A stretch of DNA of 64,000 nt from Desulfovibrio sp. JY. Its GTDB lineage: Bacteria > Desulfobacterota > Desulfovibrionia > Desulfovibrionales > Desulfovibrionaceae. A program made the position numbers and the translations under genes. The stretch covers positions 3,481,501 through 3,545,500 of the forward strand of contig CP082962.1 in NCBI GenBank assembly GCA_021730285.1. The letters run 5' to 3'. Under the pieces are notes generated by a model. It saw only the letters and a program-made list of their open reading frames with translations, did no database searches and was not told where the DNA came from. Shown in pieces: positions 26,428 through 35,371 of this stretch (the first letter of the stretch is position 1; each line of letters opens with the position of its first letter).

Positions 26428-29067
26428 TCAGTCTCCTTGGGAAGCATTGCCGCCAAAACGGGTTTTCCAGTCTGTCAGCAGGGTGAGTGCTTCAAGCGGT
26501 GTAATCCGGTCTAGTTCGAGCCGGGAGAGTTCGTCAAGAAGTGGGGAAACCGCGGCCTCGGGGGGCGTATCGGGCGTGGGAGCCGGGGCGGTGAAAAGCC
26601 CGGGCAGGATGGGTTGGCCCCGTTCACGGTTGCCCCGCGCGGCATGGGCCGGGTCGCGGCTGCGCTCCAGTTCCTCGAGCAGCTGCCGGGCGCGGCGCAC
26701 CACGTTTCGGGGCACGCCGGCAAGCCTTGCCACCTCGACCCCGTAGCTGCGGTCGGCCGGGCCGGGCAGAAGTCGCCGCAAAAAGACGATGTCGCCCTTC
26801 CATTCCTTGACCGCGATGTTGGCGTTTCGAAGGCGCGGCAGCCTGCCTTCCAGGGCGGTCAGCTCATGGTAATGGGTGGCGAAAAGGGTGCGCACGCCCT
26901 GGCCGTCGTCACGGCCGCACAGATCCTCGACCACGGCCCAGGCCAGGGCCAGACCGTCGAAGGTGGCCGTGCCCCGGCCGATCTCGTCCAGGATGACGAG
27001 GCTTCGCCGGCCGGCCTGACGCAGGATGCGGGCCGTCTCCATCATCTCCACCATGAAGGTGGACTGGCCCTGGGCCAGGTTGTCCGAGGCCCCGACCCGG
27101 CAGAACACCCGGTCGACCAGCCCGATTTCGGCCTTGGTGGCCGGCACGAAGGAGCCGATCTGGGCCAGCAGGGCGATGATGGCGGTCTGGCGCAGCACCG
27201 TGGATTTGCCGGCCATGTTGGGGCCGGTGATGAGCAGCACCCGCGTGGCGTCGTCGAGGGTCACGTCGTTGGGGATGTAGTTGCCGACGCCCTGGACGGC
27301 CTCGATGACCGGATGGCGGCCGGCCCGGATGCGGATGTCCAGGTCCTGGCGCAATTCGGGCCGCGTCCAGTCGTTGACGACCGCCGCCTCGGCCAGTCCC
27401 TGCCAGACGTCGAGCCTGGCCACGCGGGCGGCCGTGTCCATGATGCGGTCGCGAAGCGCGGCGATGTGGTCGCGCAGGGCGACGAAAAGATTGTATTCGA
27501 GGGTCTTGCGCTTTTCCCCGGCCGCCATGAGCTTTTCCTCGAGCTCTTTGAGCCGTGGGGTGACGTAGCGCTCGCAGTTGGCCAGCGTCTGGCGGCGCTC
27601 GAAATGCTCGGGCGGATAGCCGGCGGATTTGGTCAGTTCGAAATAGTAGCCGAAAACCCGGTTGTAGCCGAGCTTGAGCTTCGGGAGCTTGCAGCCTTCC
27701 CGTTCCTCGGCCAAAAGCTGGCGGATGCGCTCCTCGCCGTGCTCGGTCAGCTCCATCAGTTCGTCGAGGTCGGGGTTGTAGCCGGGCTTGAAAAGTCCGC
27801 CCTCCGTGACCAGCACCGGCGGCGAATCGACCAGGGCGCGCGAAAGCAGTTCGCAGGCGTCGTCCAGGTCGTCCCAGCCGGAAAGGAGGTCGCTCGCCGC
27901 CTTGGGCGGTTCGGCGGCAGCGGCCGCCAGGGCGCGCAGGCTCGGCAGGGCGGCAAGGGACTGCCGCAGGGCGGTGAAATCCCGTGGCGCGGCCCGATTG
28001 AGAAAGATGCGCGTGGTCAGCCGCTCCAGGTCGTAGACGCCGCCGAGCGCCTCGCGAAGGGCCGTTCTGCGTTCTTCGTCTCCGACCAGCCAGGCCACCG
28101 CGTCCTGGGTCTCGAGGATGGGCGCGGGATCGAGCCAGGGCTGGCGTAGCCAGGATTCGAGCAGCCGCCCGCCCATGGGCGTGACGGTACGGTCCAGGAC
28201 ATGCCACAGCGTGCCTTGGCCCTTGCGACCGTCCAGACGGCGGAAAATCTCCAGATTGCGCTCGGTCACTTCGTCGATGAGCATGTGCCGGCCGAGGTTG
28301 ACCGGCTTGAAGGGGGCCAGATGCCCGATGTCGCGCATCTGGTTGCTGGCAAGGTAGGTCAGGAGCGCCCCCATGGCCCGCACCAGCTGGGGCTTGTCGC
28401 CGACGTCCAGGGCGGCCAGATCGGCCACCCCCTGGGCTTTTAAGACCTTGTCGCGGCCGCTGCTCAGATCGAAATGCGGGCGCAGGGGAAAGCGGCTGAT
28501 CTGCATGCCCTCGCGGGCGAAATCGCGGGGCGGCTCCAGGCCGTCGGGCAGAAGCAGTTCCCGGGGGCCGATTTTTGCCGCCCACTGCCACAGGCGCGCG
28601 GCGTCGCGGGCGAAAAGGCCCGACCACTCGCCGGTGGAGAAATCGACCCAGGCGAGTCCGCCGGCCCGTTCGTCGGCGTCGAAGTAGAGGGCGGCCAGGA
28701 AGTTGTGTTCCTTGGCCCGCAGGTTGCCTTCCTCGACGGCCGTGCCCGGGGTGAGCACCCTGGTCACGGCCCGCTTGACCAGCCCCTTGGCCTGCTTGGG
28801 GTCCTCGATCTGGTCGCAGACCGCGACCTTGAACCCCTTTTCCAGCAGTTGGGTCAGATAGCCCTCGATGGCCTGGTGCGGCACCCCGCACATGGGAATG
28901 GGGCTTTCCGCCTCGGGATTGCGCGAGGTCAGGGTCAGCTGCAGTTCTCGGGCCGCCGTTTCGGCGTCCTCGAAAAACATCTCATAGAAATCCCCCATGC
29001 GATAAAACAGCAACGCGCCGGGATGATCTCCCTTGAGGCGCAGGTACTGCTCCAGCATGGGGGTCAT
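26428..29067 (-). CDS. mutS: DNA mismatch repair ATPase MutS
   Basis: 879 aa from ATG 29067 (MTPMLEQYL), full length. It recognises mismatches and small loops. The N-terminal mismatch-binding domain contains FYEMFFEDA (Phe-x-Glu), and the ATPase domain carries the Walker A GPNMAGKST, the Walker B LVILDEIGRGT and the helix-turn-helix end region. An in-frame GTG at 29082 is an alternative start. Part of a minus-strand operon: LOG, HIT, LapA, mutS, lysA. mutL is not in the window. Confidence 0.97.
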   Translation of the reverse strand: MTPMLEQYLRLKGDHPGALLFYRMGDFYEMFFEDAETAARELQLTLTSRNPEAESPIPMCGVPHQAIEGYLTQLLEKGFKVAVCDQIEDPKQAKGLVKRAVTRVLTPGTAVEEGNLRAKEHNFLAALYFDADERAGGLAWVDFSTGEWSGLFARDAARLWQWAAKIGPRELLLPDGLEPPRDFAREGMQISRFPLRPHFDLSSGRDKVLKAQGVADLAALDVGDKPQLVRAMGALLTYLASNQMRDIGHLAPFKPVNLGRHMLIDEVTERNLEIFRRLDGRKGQGTLWHVLDRTVTPMGGRLLESWLRQPWLDPAPILETQDAVAWLVGDEERRTALREALGGVYDLERLTTRIFLNRAAPRDFTALRQSLAALPSLRALAAAAAEPPKAASDLLSGWDDLDDACELLSRALVDSPPVLVTEGGLFKPGYNPDLDELMELTEHGEERIRQLLAEEREGCKLPKLKLGYNRVFGYYFELTKSAGYPPEHFERRQTLANCERYVTPRLKELEEKLMAAGEKRKTLEYNLFVALRDHIAALRDRIMDTAARVARLDVWQGLAEAAVVNDWTRPELRQDLDIRIRAGRHPVIEAVQGVGNYIPNDVTLDDATRVLLITGPNMAGKSTVLRQTAIIALLAQIGSFVPATKAEIGLVDRVFCRVGASDNLAQGQSTFMVEMMETARILRQAGRRSLVILDEIGRGTATFDGLALAWAVVEDLCGRDDGQGVRTLFATHYHELTALEGRLPRLRNANIAVKEWKGDIVFLRRLLPGPADRSYGVEVARLAGVPRNVVRRARQLLEELERSRDPAHAARGNRERGQPILPGLFTAPAPTPDTPPEAAVSPLLDELSRLELDRITPLEALTLLTDWKTRFGGNASQGD

Positions 29068-29103
29068 TTTGATTTCCCCCACGGCGTAACGGGTGGCGAC
29101 GAA

Positions 29104-29505
29104 CTAGGCGTCGTCTTTTTTTGCAGCGGCCGTGTCCTCGCTTGTGGACAGCGTCGGCGTGCTGGCGGTGGCGGCGGCGTAGTTGGGCGTCACGAGGGGA
29201 GAGGCCACGGTGGATTTTTTCTGGGCCAGCTGCTTTTCCATGGCGTTGACCTTGTTTTGCAGGCTGCGCACCGCAGAGGCCAACCGGACTTTCTCGGCCA
29301 GGAAATACAGGGTGCAAAAGAAGCCGCCGGCGACAAAGGACAAAAGGAGCACCACGTAGAAGGGAACCGCGGCCGTTTCGGCGTGGAGGCCGAAGACCTC
29401 GAGTTTCAGCAGCAAAGGGGTTTCCAATATGGCCGTGTTCTGCACGAAAAACAGCATGCAGAAAAAGAAGAATGCAAGCAGGAAAAGCACCTTGATCACG
29501 CGCAT
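29104..29505 (-). CDS. LapA-family membrane protein
   Basis: 133 aa from the ATG at 29505 with GGAGG upstream. Two hydrophobic helices (about 4-22 and 47-68) and a cytoplasmic coiled coil (about 76-95) match the lipopolysaccharide assembly protein A (DUF1049) layout, which in E. coli works with LapB to regulate LPS synthesis. The tail is Ser/Thr/Ala-rich. It lies between the HIT and mutS genes with gaps of 13 and 36 bases. Confidence 0.78.
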   Translation of the reverse strand: MRVIKVLFLLAFFFFCMLFFVQNTAILETPLLLKLEVFGLHAETAAVPFYVVLLLSFVAGGFFCTLYFLAEKVRLASAVRSLQNKVNAMEKQLAQKKSTVASPLVTPNYAAATASTPTLSTSEDTAAAKKDDA

Positions 29506-29518
29506 GGAGGCCTCCTTG

Positions 29519-30028
29519 TCACGACGTAACGGTTGCGGGGTAATCCGTAAAATAAGGCAGAAGCCGGTCATAGGTGGAGAGCAGATGCTGCGGTACGACC
29601 CGCGTCTCCCCGAAAACGGCCATGAACGAGGAGTCGCCGTTCCAACGGGGTACCATCTGGAAATGCAGGTGGGCGGCAATGCCCGACCCGGCCGCCTCGC
29701 CGAGGTTGAGGCCGATGTTGATGCCTTGGGGATGCATGGATTCCTGCATCACCCTGGTGCAATAGGTCAGCCCCCGGGTCAACTCCAGGGTTTCCTCGGG
29801 CGTCAGTTCGGTCAGGCAGCTCGCGTGGCGAAACGGCGTGACCATCAAGTGTCCGCAGTTGTAGGGGAACTTGTTCATGATCACGAACGTGTGCCGCCCT
29901 CTGGCCAGCACCAGCCGTTCCCTGTCTTCGTCCCGGTTCTCGGGCAGGCAGAACACGCAGGCGTCCGGCTTGGGTCCGAGAATGTAGTCCATGCGCCAAG
30001 GCGCCCACAAAACTTCCATACGTACCAT
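29519..30028 (-). CDS. HIT-family nucleotide hydrolase/transferase with His-x-His-x-Gln motif
   Basis: 169 aa from ATG 30028. The start is uncertain: an ATG at 30019 and a TTG at 30049 are alternatives. The HIT segment reads AAHLHFQMVPRW, so the third histidine of the triad is Gln, as in Ap4A phosphorylase/GalT-type members. CVFC near the N-terminus suggests a bound zinc. Family members act on dinucleoside polyphosphates or nucleotidyl conjugates. Second gene of the mutS operon. Confidence 0.85.
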   Translation of the reverse strand: MVRMEVLWAPWRMDYILGPKPDACVFCLPENRDEDRERLVLARGRHTFVIMNKFPYNCGHLMVTPFRHASCLTELTPEETLELTRGLTYCTRVMQESMHPQGINIGLNLGEAAGSGIAAHLHFQMVPRWNGDSSFMAVFGETRVVPQHLLSTYDRLLPYFTDYPATVTS

Positions 30029-30041
30029 TTTCTCCGAAAAT

Positions 30042-30512
30042 TCAAGCAACGCCGAGCAGGGAAGCGGTCAGCGCGACAGCTTCCTCGGGCGTGGCGGCGG
30101 GCCGGACGCCGGAAAGGGCCGCGTGGTGCCCGATGGCCACCACCGGGCGGCCGATTTTGAGCGCCACGCCGATTTCCGACAGGGTCCCGGCCCCGCCGGA
30201 AACGGCTATCGCCGCTTCGCCGTTTTTGACCACCAACACGTTTCGCGCAATGCCAATGCCGGTGACGATGGGCACGTCGACGTAGGGATTGGCCGCTGCC
30301 GGGTCGTCGCCGGGAAGGATGCCGATGGTGCGTCCGCCGGCTTCGCGCGCGCCCTGGCAGACGGCGGTCATGACGCCGCCAAGTCCCCCGCATACGACGG
30401 TCCATCCCCGGCCGGCCAGAAGGGCGCCAAGACGCCGGGCCACCTCGGAGGTGGCCGCGTCGCACGTCCCCGCGCCGATGACCGAAATCCGCCTTTGCAA
30501 AGCCGTGTCCAT
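30042..30512 (-). CDS. TIGR00725/LOG-family nucleotide-binding protein
   Basis: 156 aa. The Rossmann-like fold of the LOG (lysine-decarboxylase-like) superfamily shows VCGGLGGVMTAV and the SGGAGTLSE loop corresponding to PGGxGT. Such proteins include cytokinin-activating phosphoribohydrolases and Moco carrier proteins; TIGR00725 members lack an assigned substrate. It begins the mutS operon, opposite uvrC, with a predicted promoter only 9 bases before the ATG. Confidence 0.85.
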   Translation of the reverse strand: MDTALQRRISVIGAGTCDAATSEVARRLGALLAGRGWTVVCGGLGGVMTAVCQGAREAGGRTIGILPGDDPAAANPYVDVPIVTGIGIARNVLVVKNGEAAIAVSGGAGTLSEIGVALKIGRPVVAIGHHAALSGVRPAATPEEAVALTASLLGVA

Positions 30513-30521
30513 GTCCGCCTC

Positions 30522-30550
30522 GTATTACACGCCTCTATCTCCAAGGGCAA
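30522..30550 (-). promoter_or_regulatory. Candidate promoter of the LOG-HIT-LapA-mutS-lysA operon
   Basis: On the minus strand TTGCCC (30550-30545) and TAATAC (30527-30522) are separated by 17 bases. The -10 box ends 9 bases before the LOG ATG, which would leave almost no 5' leader. Confidence 0.5.
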
Positions 30551-30554
30551 GGGA

Positions 30555-30589
30555 CCCTTAGCCGCAAGGCGACAAGTTGCGGCTAAGGG
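30555..30589. promoter_or_regulatory. Palindrome centred between two divergent promoters
   Basis: Perfect 13-base arms CCCTTAGCCGCAA (30555-30567) and TTGCGGCTAAGGG (30577-30589) with a 9-base loop. Exactly 4 bases separate each arm from the outward-facing -35 box on that side (30550 and 30594). Likely a shared operator for uvrC and the mutS operon; no regulator is identified. Confidence 0.7.
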
Positions 30590-30593
30590 GGGC

Positions 30594-30622
30594 TTGAGTC
30601 CGGACGGCGACCGGACTAGAAT
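30594..30622 (+). promoter_or_regulatory. Candidate promoter of uvrC
   Basis: TTGAGT at 30594-30599 and TAGAAT at 30617-30622, spacer 17 bases. The uvrC ATG begins 8 bases after the -10 box, so the transcript would be leaderless or nearly so; no Shine-Dalgarno sequence is present there. Confidence 0.55.
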
Positions 30623-30630
30623 TCTTTTCC

Positions 30631-32511
30631 ATGTTCGATTTTGTACCTCAAAATTACCCAACGTCCCCGGGTGTTTATCTTATGAAAGGCGCCAAGGGGA
30701 AAATTCTCTACGTCGGCAAGGCCAAAAACCTGCGCGCCCGGCTCGGTTCCTATTTCCGGGGCGAGGCCGGCCACAGCGTCAAGACCATCGCCCTGGTCGC
30801 GCGCATCGCGGCGGTGGAGGTGCTGCTGACCGCCTCGGAAAAAGAGGCGCTGCTCCTGGAGTCGAGCCTGATCAAAAAGCACCGCCCGCGCTACAATGTG
30901 GTGCTCAAGGACGACAAAAACTACATCCTGTTCAAGCTCGACAAGCGCTCGCCCTACCCGCGTCTGGCCTTCACCCGGCGCGTGGTGCGCGACGGCGCGG
31001 CCTACTTCGGTCCGTTCACCTCGGCCGCCGCGGCCCGGACCACCTGGAAGGAGCTCGGCCGGGTGTTCGCCCTGCGCAAATGCGGCGACAAGACCCTCAA
31101 CAACCGCATCCGGCCCTGCCTGTACCACTTCATCGGCCAATGCCTGGCCCCGTGCGTCAAGGCCGTGGAGCCCGAAACGTACATGGCGTTGGTGCACCGG
31201 GTGGAGGCCTTCTTGACCGGCCGCTCGGCCGAGGTGCTCAAATCCGTGCAAAAGGAGATGGAGCAGGCCTCCGAACGGTTGGATTTCGAGGCGGCGGCCC
31301 GGCTTCGCGATCTTCTTTTCGCCATGCGGCGCACGGTGGAGGGGCAGGCGACCGTGCTGACGCGTCTGGTCGACATGGACGTGGCCGATTTTACTGTCAC
31401 CGACCACGGCGTGGGGCTGTGCGTGCTTTTTGTGCGCCAGGGGCGGCTCCTTGACCGCAAGACGTTTTTCTTTCCGGGCATCGAGGCCGGGGAGGCGGTC
31501 GGCGCGGCCGGCAGCGCCCTGGTGCAGTTCTACCGGCCCGAGAGCTTCATTCCGGCCCGGGTGGTGGTGCCGCCAAGCCTGGCCCCGCAAACGGCCGCGG
31601 GTTCCATTGCGGACGGCGAATCCGAAGTCGCCGATGCGACCGGAGAGACTTCGGGCGACGGTGCGGCCCTGGCCGAGATTCTGGCCGAGCGCCGGGGCGG
31701 GCCGGTGCGTTTGGGCGCGCCGCGCGGGCGCGAGGAGCGAAAGCTGCTGGAGCTGGCCGGGGCCAATGCCCGGCGCGCCGCCGAGGAGGCGGTCAAGGCG
31801 GCCGAGCGCGACGTGCTGCCTTCGCTTGCGACCGCCTTTGGTGTGGCGGCGCTTAGCCGCATCGAGGCCGTGGACGTCTCGCACCTCGGCGGCAAGGGCG
31901 TGCGGGTGGGGATGGTGGTTTTCGAGGAGGGGGCGCCCAAAAAAAGCGATTACCGGGCCTATGCCTTCCCGGAACTCGAGGGCACGTCCGACGACTACTT
32001 GGCCCTGGCCTCCTTTGCCGCCAAACGGGCCGCATCCGGGCCGCCGTGGCCGGACCTGCTCCTTGTCGACGGCGGCAAGGGCCAGCTCGAGGCGGTCCTT
32101 CGCGCCCTGACCGAGGCGGGAGCCGGCGGGGCCTTTGCCCTGGCGTCCATCGCCAAGGGCGACACGCGCAGCCAAAACGAGATGGGGGACGTCATTTACG
32201 TGCCGGGCCGCAAGAATCCGCTGGCGCTTCGGCCCGGATCGCCGGAACTGCTTTTTCTCCAGCGTGTGCGCGACGCGGTCCATGATTTTTCCATCGGCCG
32301 GCAGCGCCTGGCCAGGAATAAGACGGGACTGCAAAGCGCGGTGCTCGATCTTCCGGGAGTGGGGCCCAAGACGGCGCGAAAATTGTGGGAGGCGTTCGGC
32401 TCGGTTGCGGCCATGAAAGCGGCCAGCCCGGCCGATATAGCGGCCAAAGCCGGCCTTGGCCCAAAGCAGGCGGCCAAGGTCGCCGACAGCCTGTCCGGGC
32501 TTGCGGGTTGA
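30631..32511 (+). CDS. uvrC: Excinuclease ABC subunit C
   Basis: 626 aa, full length. UvrC makes both incisions in nucleotide excision repair. The N-terminal GIY-YIG nuclease begins at PGVYLMKG with ILYVGKAKNLRARL. A UVR coiled motif (about 205-240) follows, then the RNase-H-like endonuclease domain with VDVSHLGG and LLVDGGKGQL, and a C-terminal tandem HhH (LPGVGPKTARKLWEAFG). Start position agrees with family alignment even though it lacks an RBS, supporting leaderless translation. Confidence 0.97.
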   Translation: MFDFVPQNYPTSPGVYLMKGAKGKILYVGKAKNLRARLGSYFRGEAGHSVKTIALVARIAAVEVLLTASEKEALLLESSLIKKHRPRYNVVLKDDKNYILFKLDKRSPYPRLAFTRRVVRDGAAYFGPFTSAAAARTTWKELGRVFALRKCGDKTLNNRIRPCLYHFIGQCLAPCVKAVEPETYMALVHRVEAFLTGRSAEVLKSVQKEMEQASERLDFEAAARLRDLLFAMRRTVEGQATVLTRLVDMDVADFTVTDHGVGLCVLFVRQGRLLDRKTFFFPGIEAGEAVGAAGSALVQFYRPESFIPARVVVPPSLAPQTAAGSIADGESEVADATGETSGDGAALAEILAERRGGPVRLGAPRGREERKLLELAGANARRAAEEAVKAAERDVLPSLATAFGVAALSRIEAVDVSHLGGKGVRVGMVVFEEGAPKKSDYRAYAFPELEGTSDDYLALASFAAKRAASGPPWPDLLLVDGGKGQLEAVLRALTEAGAGGAFALASIAKGDTRSQNEMGDVIYVPGRKNPLALRPGSPELLFLQRVRDAVHDFSIGRQRLARNKTGLQSAVLDLPGVGPKTARKLWEAFGSVAAMKAASPADIAAKAGLGPKQAAKVADSLSGLAG

Positions 32512-32565
32512 TTTGTGCGGACTTTCTGGTCTACCAAAGGTGAATCTTTTGTAATCGGAGCCCGC

Positions 32566-33255
32566 ATGCCCCCCCTTCAGGAATTTTTGGCTCTGGCCGA
32601 CGCCATCGCGCCGGAGCATCGCTACCGTACGGTGTATGACACGGATTTTCGTGTTCTCGTGCCAGGGAAAGAGCCCATCGACGCCGGGACCCTCGACGCC
32701 TTTTCGCGCATCGATTTCGCCGGCCGTACGGTGGTCGACCTCGGCTGCAATTTCGGATTTTTCAGCTTTCAGGCCCGCCGGCTCGGCGCTGCCTCGGTGG
32801 TGGGTGTGGACCGGGAGCCCATGGTCCTCGACGGCTGTTCGCTTTTAAGGGAACACTTTCATATCGACGGCGTGGCCTTCGAGTGCCACGACCTCGAGGA
32901 TCCGGCCTGCACGCTGCTTTCGCGCACATTCGACATCGCCATGCTGGTGGAATTTATCGGCAAGACCTTTGTGATGCAAAACCGGGTGGCGCCGGCCCTG
33001 GCGTTCCTGGAGCGGCTTTCGGATCGGGAGTTGATCGTGTCGGTGCAGAAAATCTACTGGATACGCAAGGAACTCGGCTCGACGCCCGGACGCCTGCGGG
33101 ACATCTATCCGTCCCGATATATCGACGGCGGCGATTTCCGGCTCCTCGACTATGTGCGGGACTATCTTGCCCCGCGCTGGCGCATGGAAGCCCTTTCCCC
33201 CCTGGCCGACGGCTACGAGAAACCGCGCAAGTTTTTGCGCTTCGTGCCGGCGTAG
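32566..33255 (+). CDS. SAM-dependent methyltransferase of unknown substrate
   Basis: 229 aa from ATG 32566 with GGAG upstream. Class I methyltransferase motif I reads VVDLGCNFGFFSFQARRLGA, followed by the acidic end of strand 2 in VVGVDREP. The layout resembles tRNA-mo5U-type methyltransferases but no decisive motif is seen. It lies 54 bases after uvrC and 11 bases before ywbE, so the three may be co-transcribed. Confidence 0.8.
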   Translation: MPPLQEFLALADAIAPEHRYRTVYDTDFRVLVPGKEPIDAGTLDAFSRIDFAGRTVVDLGCNFGFFSFQARRLGAASVVGVDREPMVLDGCSLLREHFHIDGVAFECHDLEDPACTLLSRTFDIAMLVEFIGKTFVMQNRVAPALAFLERLSDRELIVSVQKIYWIRKELGSTPGRLRDIYPSRYIDGGDFRLLDYVRDYLAPRWRMEALSPLADGYEKPRKFLRFVPA

Positions 33256-33266
33256 GGGGCGTCATC

Positions 33267-33470
33267 ATGCCAGACGGCACCAAACGCGCCGACATCCGCC
33301 CGGGGCTCGCCGTGGCCATCGTGCTCAAAAAGGACCAGCGCTCCGGCGCGCTGACCGAAGGCGTGGTCAAGGACATCCTGACCAAGTCCCCGTTTCATTC
33401 GCGCGGGATCAAGGTCCGCCTGACCGACGGGCAGATCGGCCGCGTGCAGTTGATTCGGTCGCCGGAGTAG
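33267..33470 (+). CDS. ywbE: YwbE-family protein
   Basis: 67 aa, the family (DUF2196) length. Typical pattern: IRPGLAVAIVLKKDQRSG, VKDILTKSPFHSRGIKVRL and GRVQLI at the end. A small beta-rich protein of unknown function found across bacteria. GGGGG lies 8 bases before the ATG. It ends just before double-hairpin copy 3. Confidence 0.88.
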   Translation: MPDGTKRADIRPGLAVAIVLKKDQRSGALTEGVVKDILTKSPFHSRGIKVRLTDGQIGRVQLIRSPE

Positions 33471-33486
33471 TTTTTTTGGAAGAGTG

Positions 33487-33647
33487 CCGGGGGAGAACCT
33501 TTTTGAAAAAAGGTTCTCCCCCGGACCCCTTCTCCAAAAACTTCTCACGGTAACAGCATCGTATCGCTACGGCCACTACCCATTAAAAAGTTTAGGAAGG
33601 GGAGAGCGCGAGAGGGGAAAACCTTTTCAAAGGGTTTCCCCTCTCGC
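33487..33647. repeat. Double-hairpin cassette, copy 3 (type B then type A)
   Basis: Type B at 33487-33524 (38 bases, nearly perfect palindrome) and type A at 33608-33647 (40 bases), with an 83-base spacer. The purine-rich flank AAGTTTAGGAAGGGGAGAG precedes A. It lies between convergent ywbE and ettA. Confidence 0.87.
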
Positions 33648-33659
33648 ATCTCTTCAGCC

Positions 33660-35345
33660 TCAGGCCCGGCTGAAATGCCGGTATTTGATGCGGTGGGGGA
33701 TGTCGGCGTCGGCGCCGAGGCGGGCCTTGCGGTCGGCCTCGTATTCCGTGAAGTTGCCGTCGAAAAAGACCACCTGGCTTTCGCCATCGAAGGCCAGGAT
33801 GTGGCTGGCCACGCGGTCGAGAAACCAGCGGTCGTGGCTGATGACCAGGGCCGAGCCGGCAAAGGACAAAAGCGCGTCTTCCAGTGCCCGCAGGGTATTG
33901 ACGTCCAGGTCGTTGGTCGGTTCGTCGAGCAGCAGCACGTTGGCGCCGCTTTTGAGCATCAGCGCCAGGTGCAGCCGATTCTTCTCGCCGCCGGAGAGCA
34001 CCTTGACCTTCTTTTGCTGGTCCTGGCCGGTGAAGTTGAACCGGGCCACATAGGCGCGGGCGTTGACGTCCCTCGTGCCCAGCCGGATGGTGTCGTAGCC
34101 TTCGCCCACGGCCTCGAACACGGTCTTTTCCGGGTCGAGGCTTTCGCGGTTCTGGTCCACGTAGGCCAGCTGCACCGTCTCGCCGAGTTTGAAGGACCCG
34201 GCGTCAGGCGTCTCCTGACCGGTTATGAGCTTGAACATGGTGGTCTTGCCCGCGCCGTTGGGGCCGATGATGCCGACAATGGCTCCGCGCGGCACGGTGA
34301 AGGTCAGGTTCTCGAAAAGCAGCTTGTCGTCGAAGCCCTTGGCCACGCCTTCGGCCTCGATGACGTTTTTGCCCAGGCGCGGTCCGGGCGGAATGTAGAT
34401 CTCCAGATCCTTGGCCAACCGGTCGGATTCCTGGGAAGCCAGGGATTCGTAGGCCGTGATGCGGGCCTTGGACTTGGCGTGGCGGCCGTGCGGGGACATG
34501 CGCACCCACTCGAGTTCGCGGGCCAGGGTCTTCTGGCGCTCGCTTTCCGACTTTTCCTCCTGGCGCAGCCGTTCCTGTTTCTGCTCCAGCCACGAGGAAT
34601 AGTTGCCCTTCCAGGGAATGCCCCGGCCCCGATCGAGCTCCAGGATCCAGCCGGCCACGTTGTCCAGGAAGTAGCGGTCGTGGGTGACGGCGATGACCGT
34701 GCCCGGGTAGCCGTGCAGGAAATGCTCCATCCAGGCCACGGTTTCGGCGTCCAGGTGGTTGGTGGGCTCGTCGAGGAGCATGATGTCGGGCTTCTGGAGA
34801 AACAGCCGGCACAACGCCACGCGGCGACGCTCGCCGCCCGAGAGCACAGACACGGGCGTGTCCGGCGGCGGACAGCGCAGGGCGTCCATGGCCATCTCCA
34901 GCCTGCTGTCGAGCTCCCAGGCGTCGCAGGCGTCGAGCTTTTCCTGGACCTCGCCCTGGCGTTCGATCAGCGCGTTCATGGCGTCGTCGTCCATGGGCTC
35001 GGCAAAGGCGGCGTTGATGTCCTCGAATTCCTTTAAAAGCGCCACCGTTTCGGCCACGCCTTCCTCGACCACCTCGCGCACCGTCTTTTGCACGTCCACC
35101 AGCGGGTCCTGCTCCAGGTAGCCGATGGTGTGGCCCGGGGTCAGGACGGTTTCGCCCTGGAAATCCTTGTCCACCCCGGCCAGAATTCTGAGCAGCGTGG
35201 ATTTGCCCGCGCCGTTGAGCCCCAGCACCCCGATCTTGGCGCCGTAGAAATACGACAGCGAGATGTCCTTGATGATCGGCTTCTTGTCGTGAAACTTGCT
35301 GACGCGGATCATCGAATAAATAATTTTATTAGGCTCAGCCGCCAC
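33660..35345 (-). CDS. ettA: Energy-dependent translational throttle ABC-F ATPase
   Basis: 561 aa, full length for EttA. Two ABC ATPase domains (Walker A GLNGAGKST and GPNGAGKTT; signatures LSGGERRRVA and LSGGEKNRLH) are joined by the P-site tRNA-interaction linker containing WVRMSPHGRHAKSKARI. EttA binds the ribosomal E site and gates the first peptide bond according to ADP/ATP ratio. GGAGG lies before the ATG. It follows the S1-domain gene on the same strand, separated by double-hairpin copy 4. Confidence 0.95.
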   Translation of the reverse strand: MAAEPNKIIYSMIRVSKFHDKKPIIKDISLSYFYGAKIGVLGLNGAGKSTLLRILAGVDKDFQGETVLTPGHTIGYLEQDPLVDVQKTVREVVEEGVAETVALLKEFEDINAAFAEPMDDDAMNALIERQGEVQEKLDACDAWELDSRLEMAMDALRCPPPDTPVSVLSGGERRRVALCRLFLQKPDIMLLDEPTNHLDAETVAWMEHFLHGYPGTVIAVTHDRYFLDNVAGWILELDRGRGIPWKGNYSSWLEQKQERLRQEEKSESERQKTLARELEWVRMSPHGRHAKSKARITAYESLASQESDRLAKDLEIYIPPGPRLGKNVIEAEGVAKGFDDKLLFENLTFTVPRGAIVGIIGPNGAGKTTMFKLITGQETPDAGSFKLGETVQLAYVDQNRESLDPEKTVFEAVGEGYDTIRLGTRDVNARAYVARFNFTGQDQQKKVKVLSGGEKNRLHLALMLKSGANVLLLDEPTNDLDVNTLRALEDALLSFAGSALVISHDRWFLDRVASHILAFDGESQVVFFDGNFTEYEADRKARLGADADIPHRIKYRHFSRA

Positions 35346-35371
35346 GGGTCCTCCTTAAAATAAAAGGCAGT

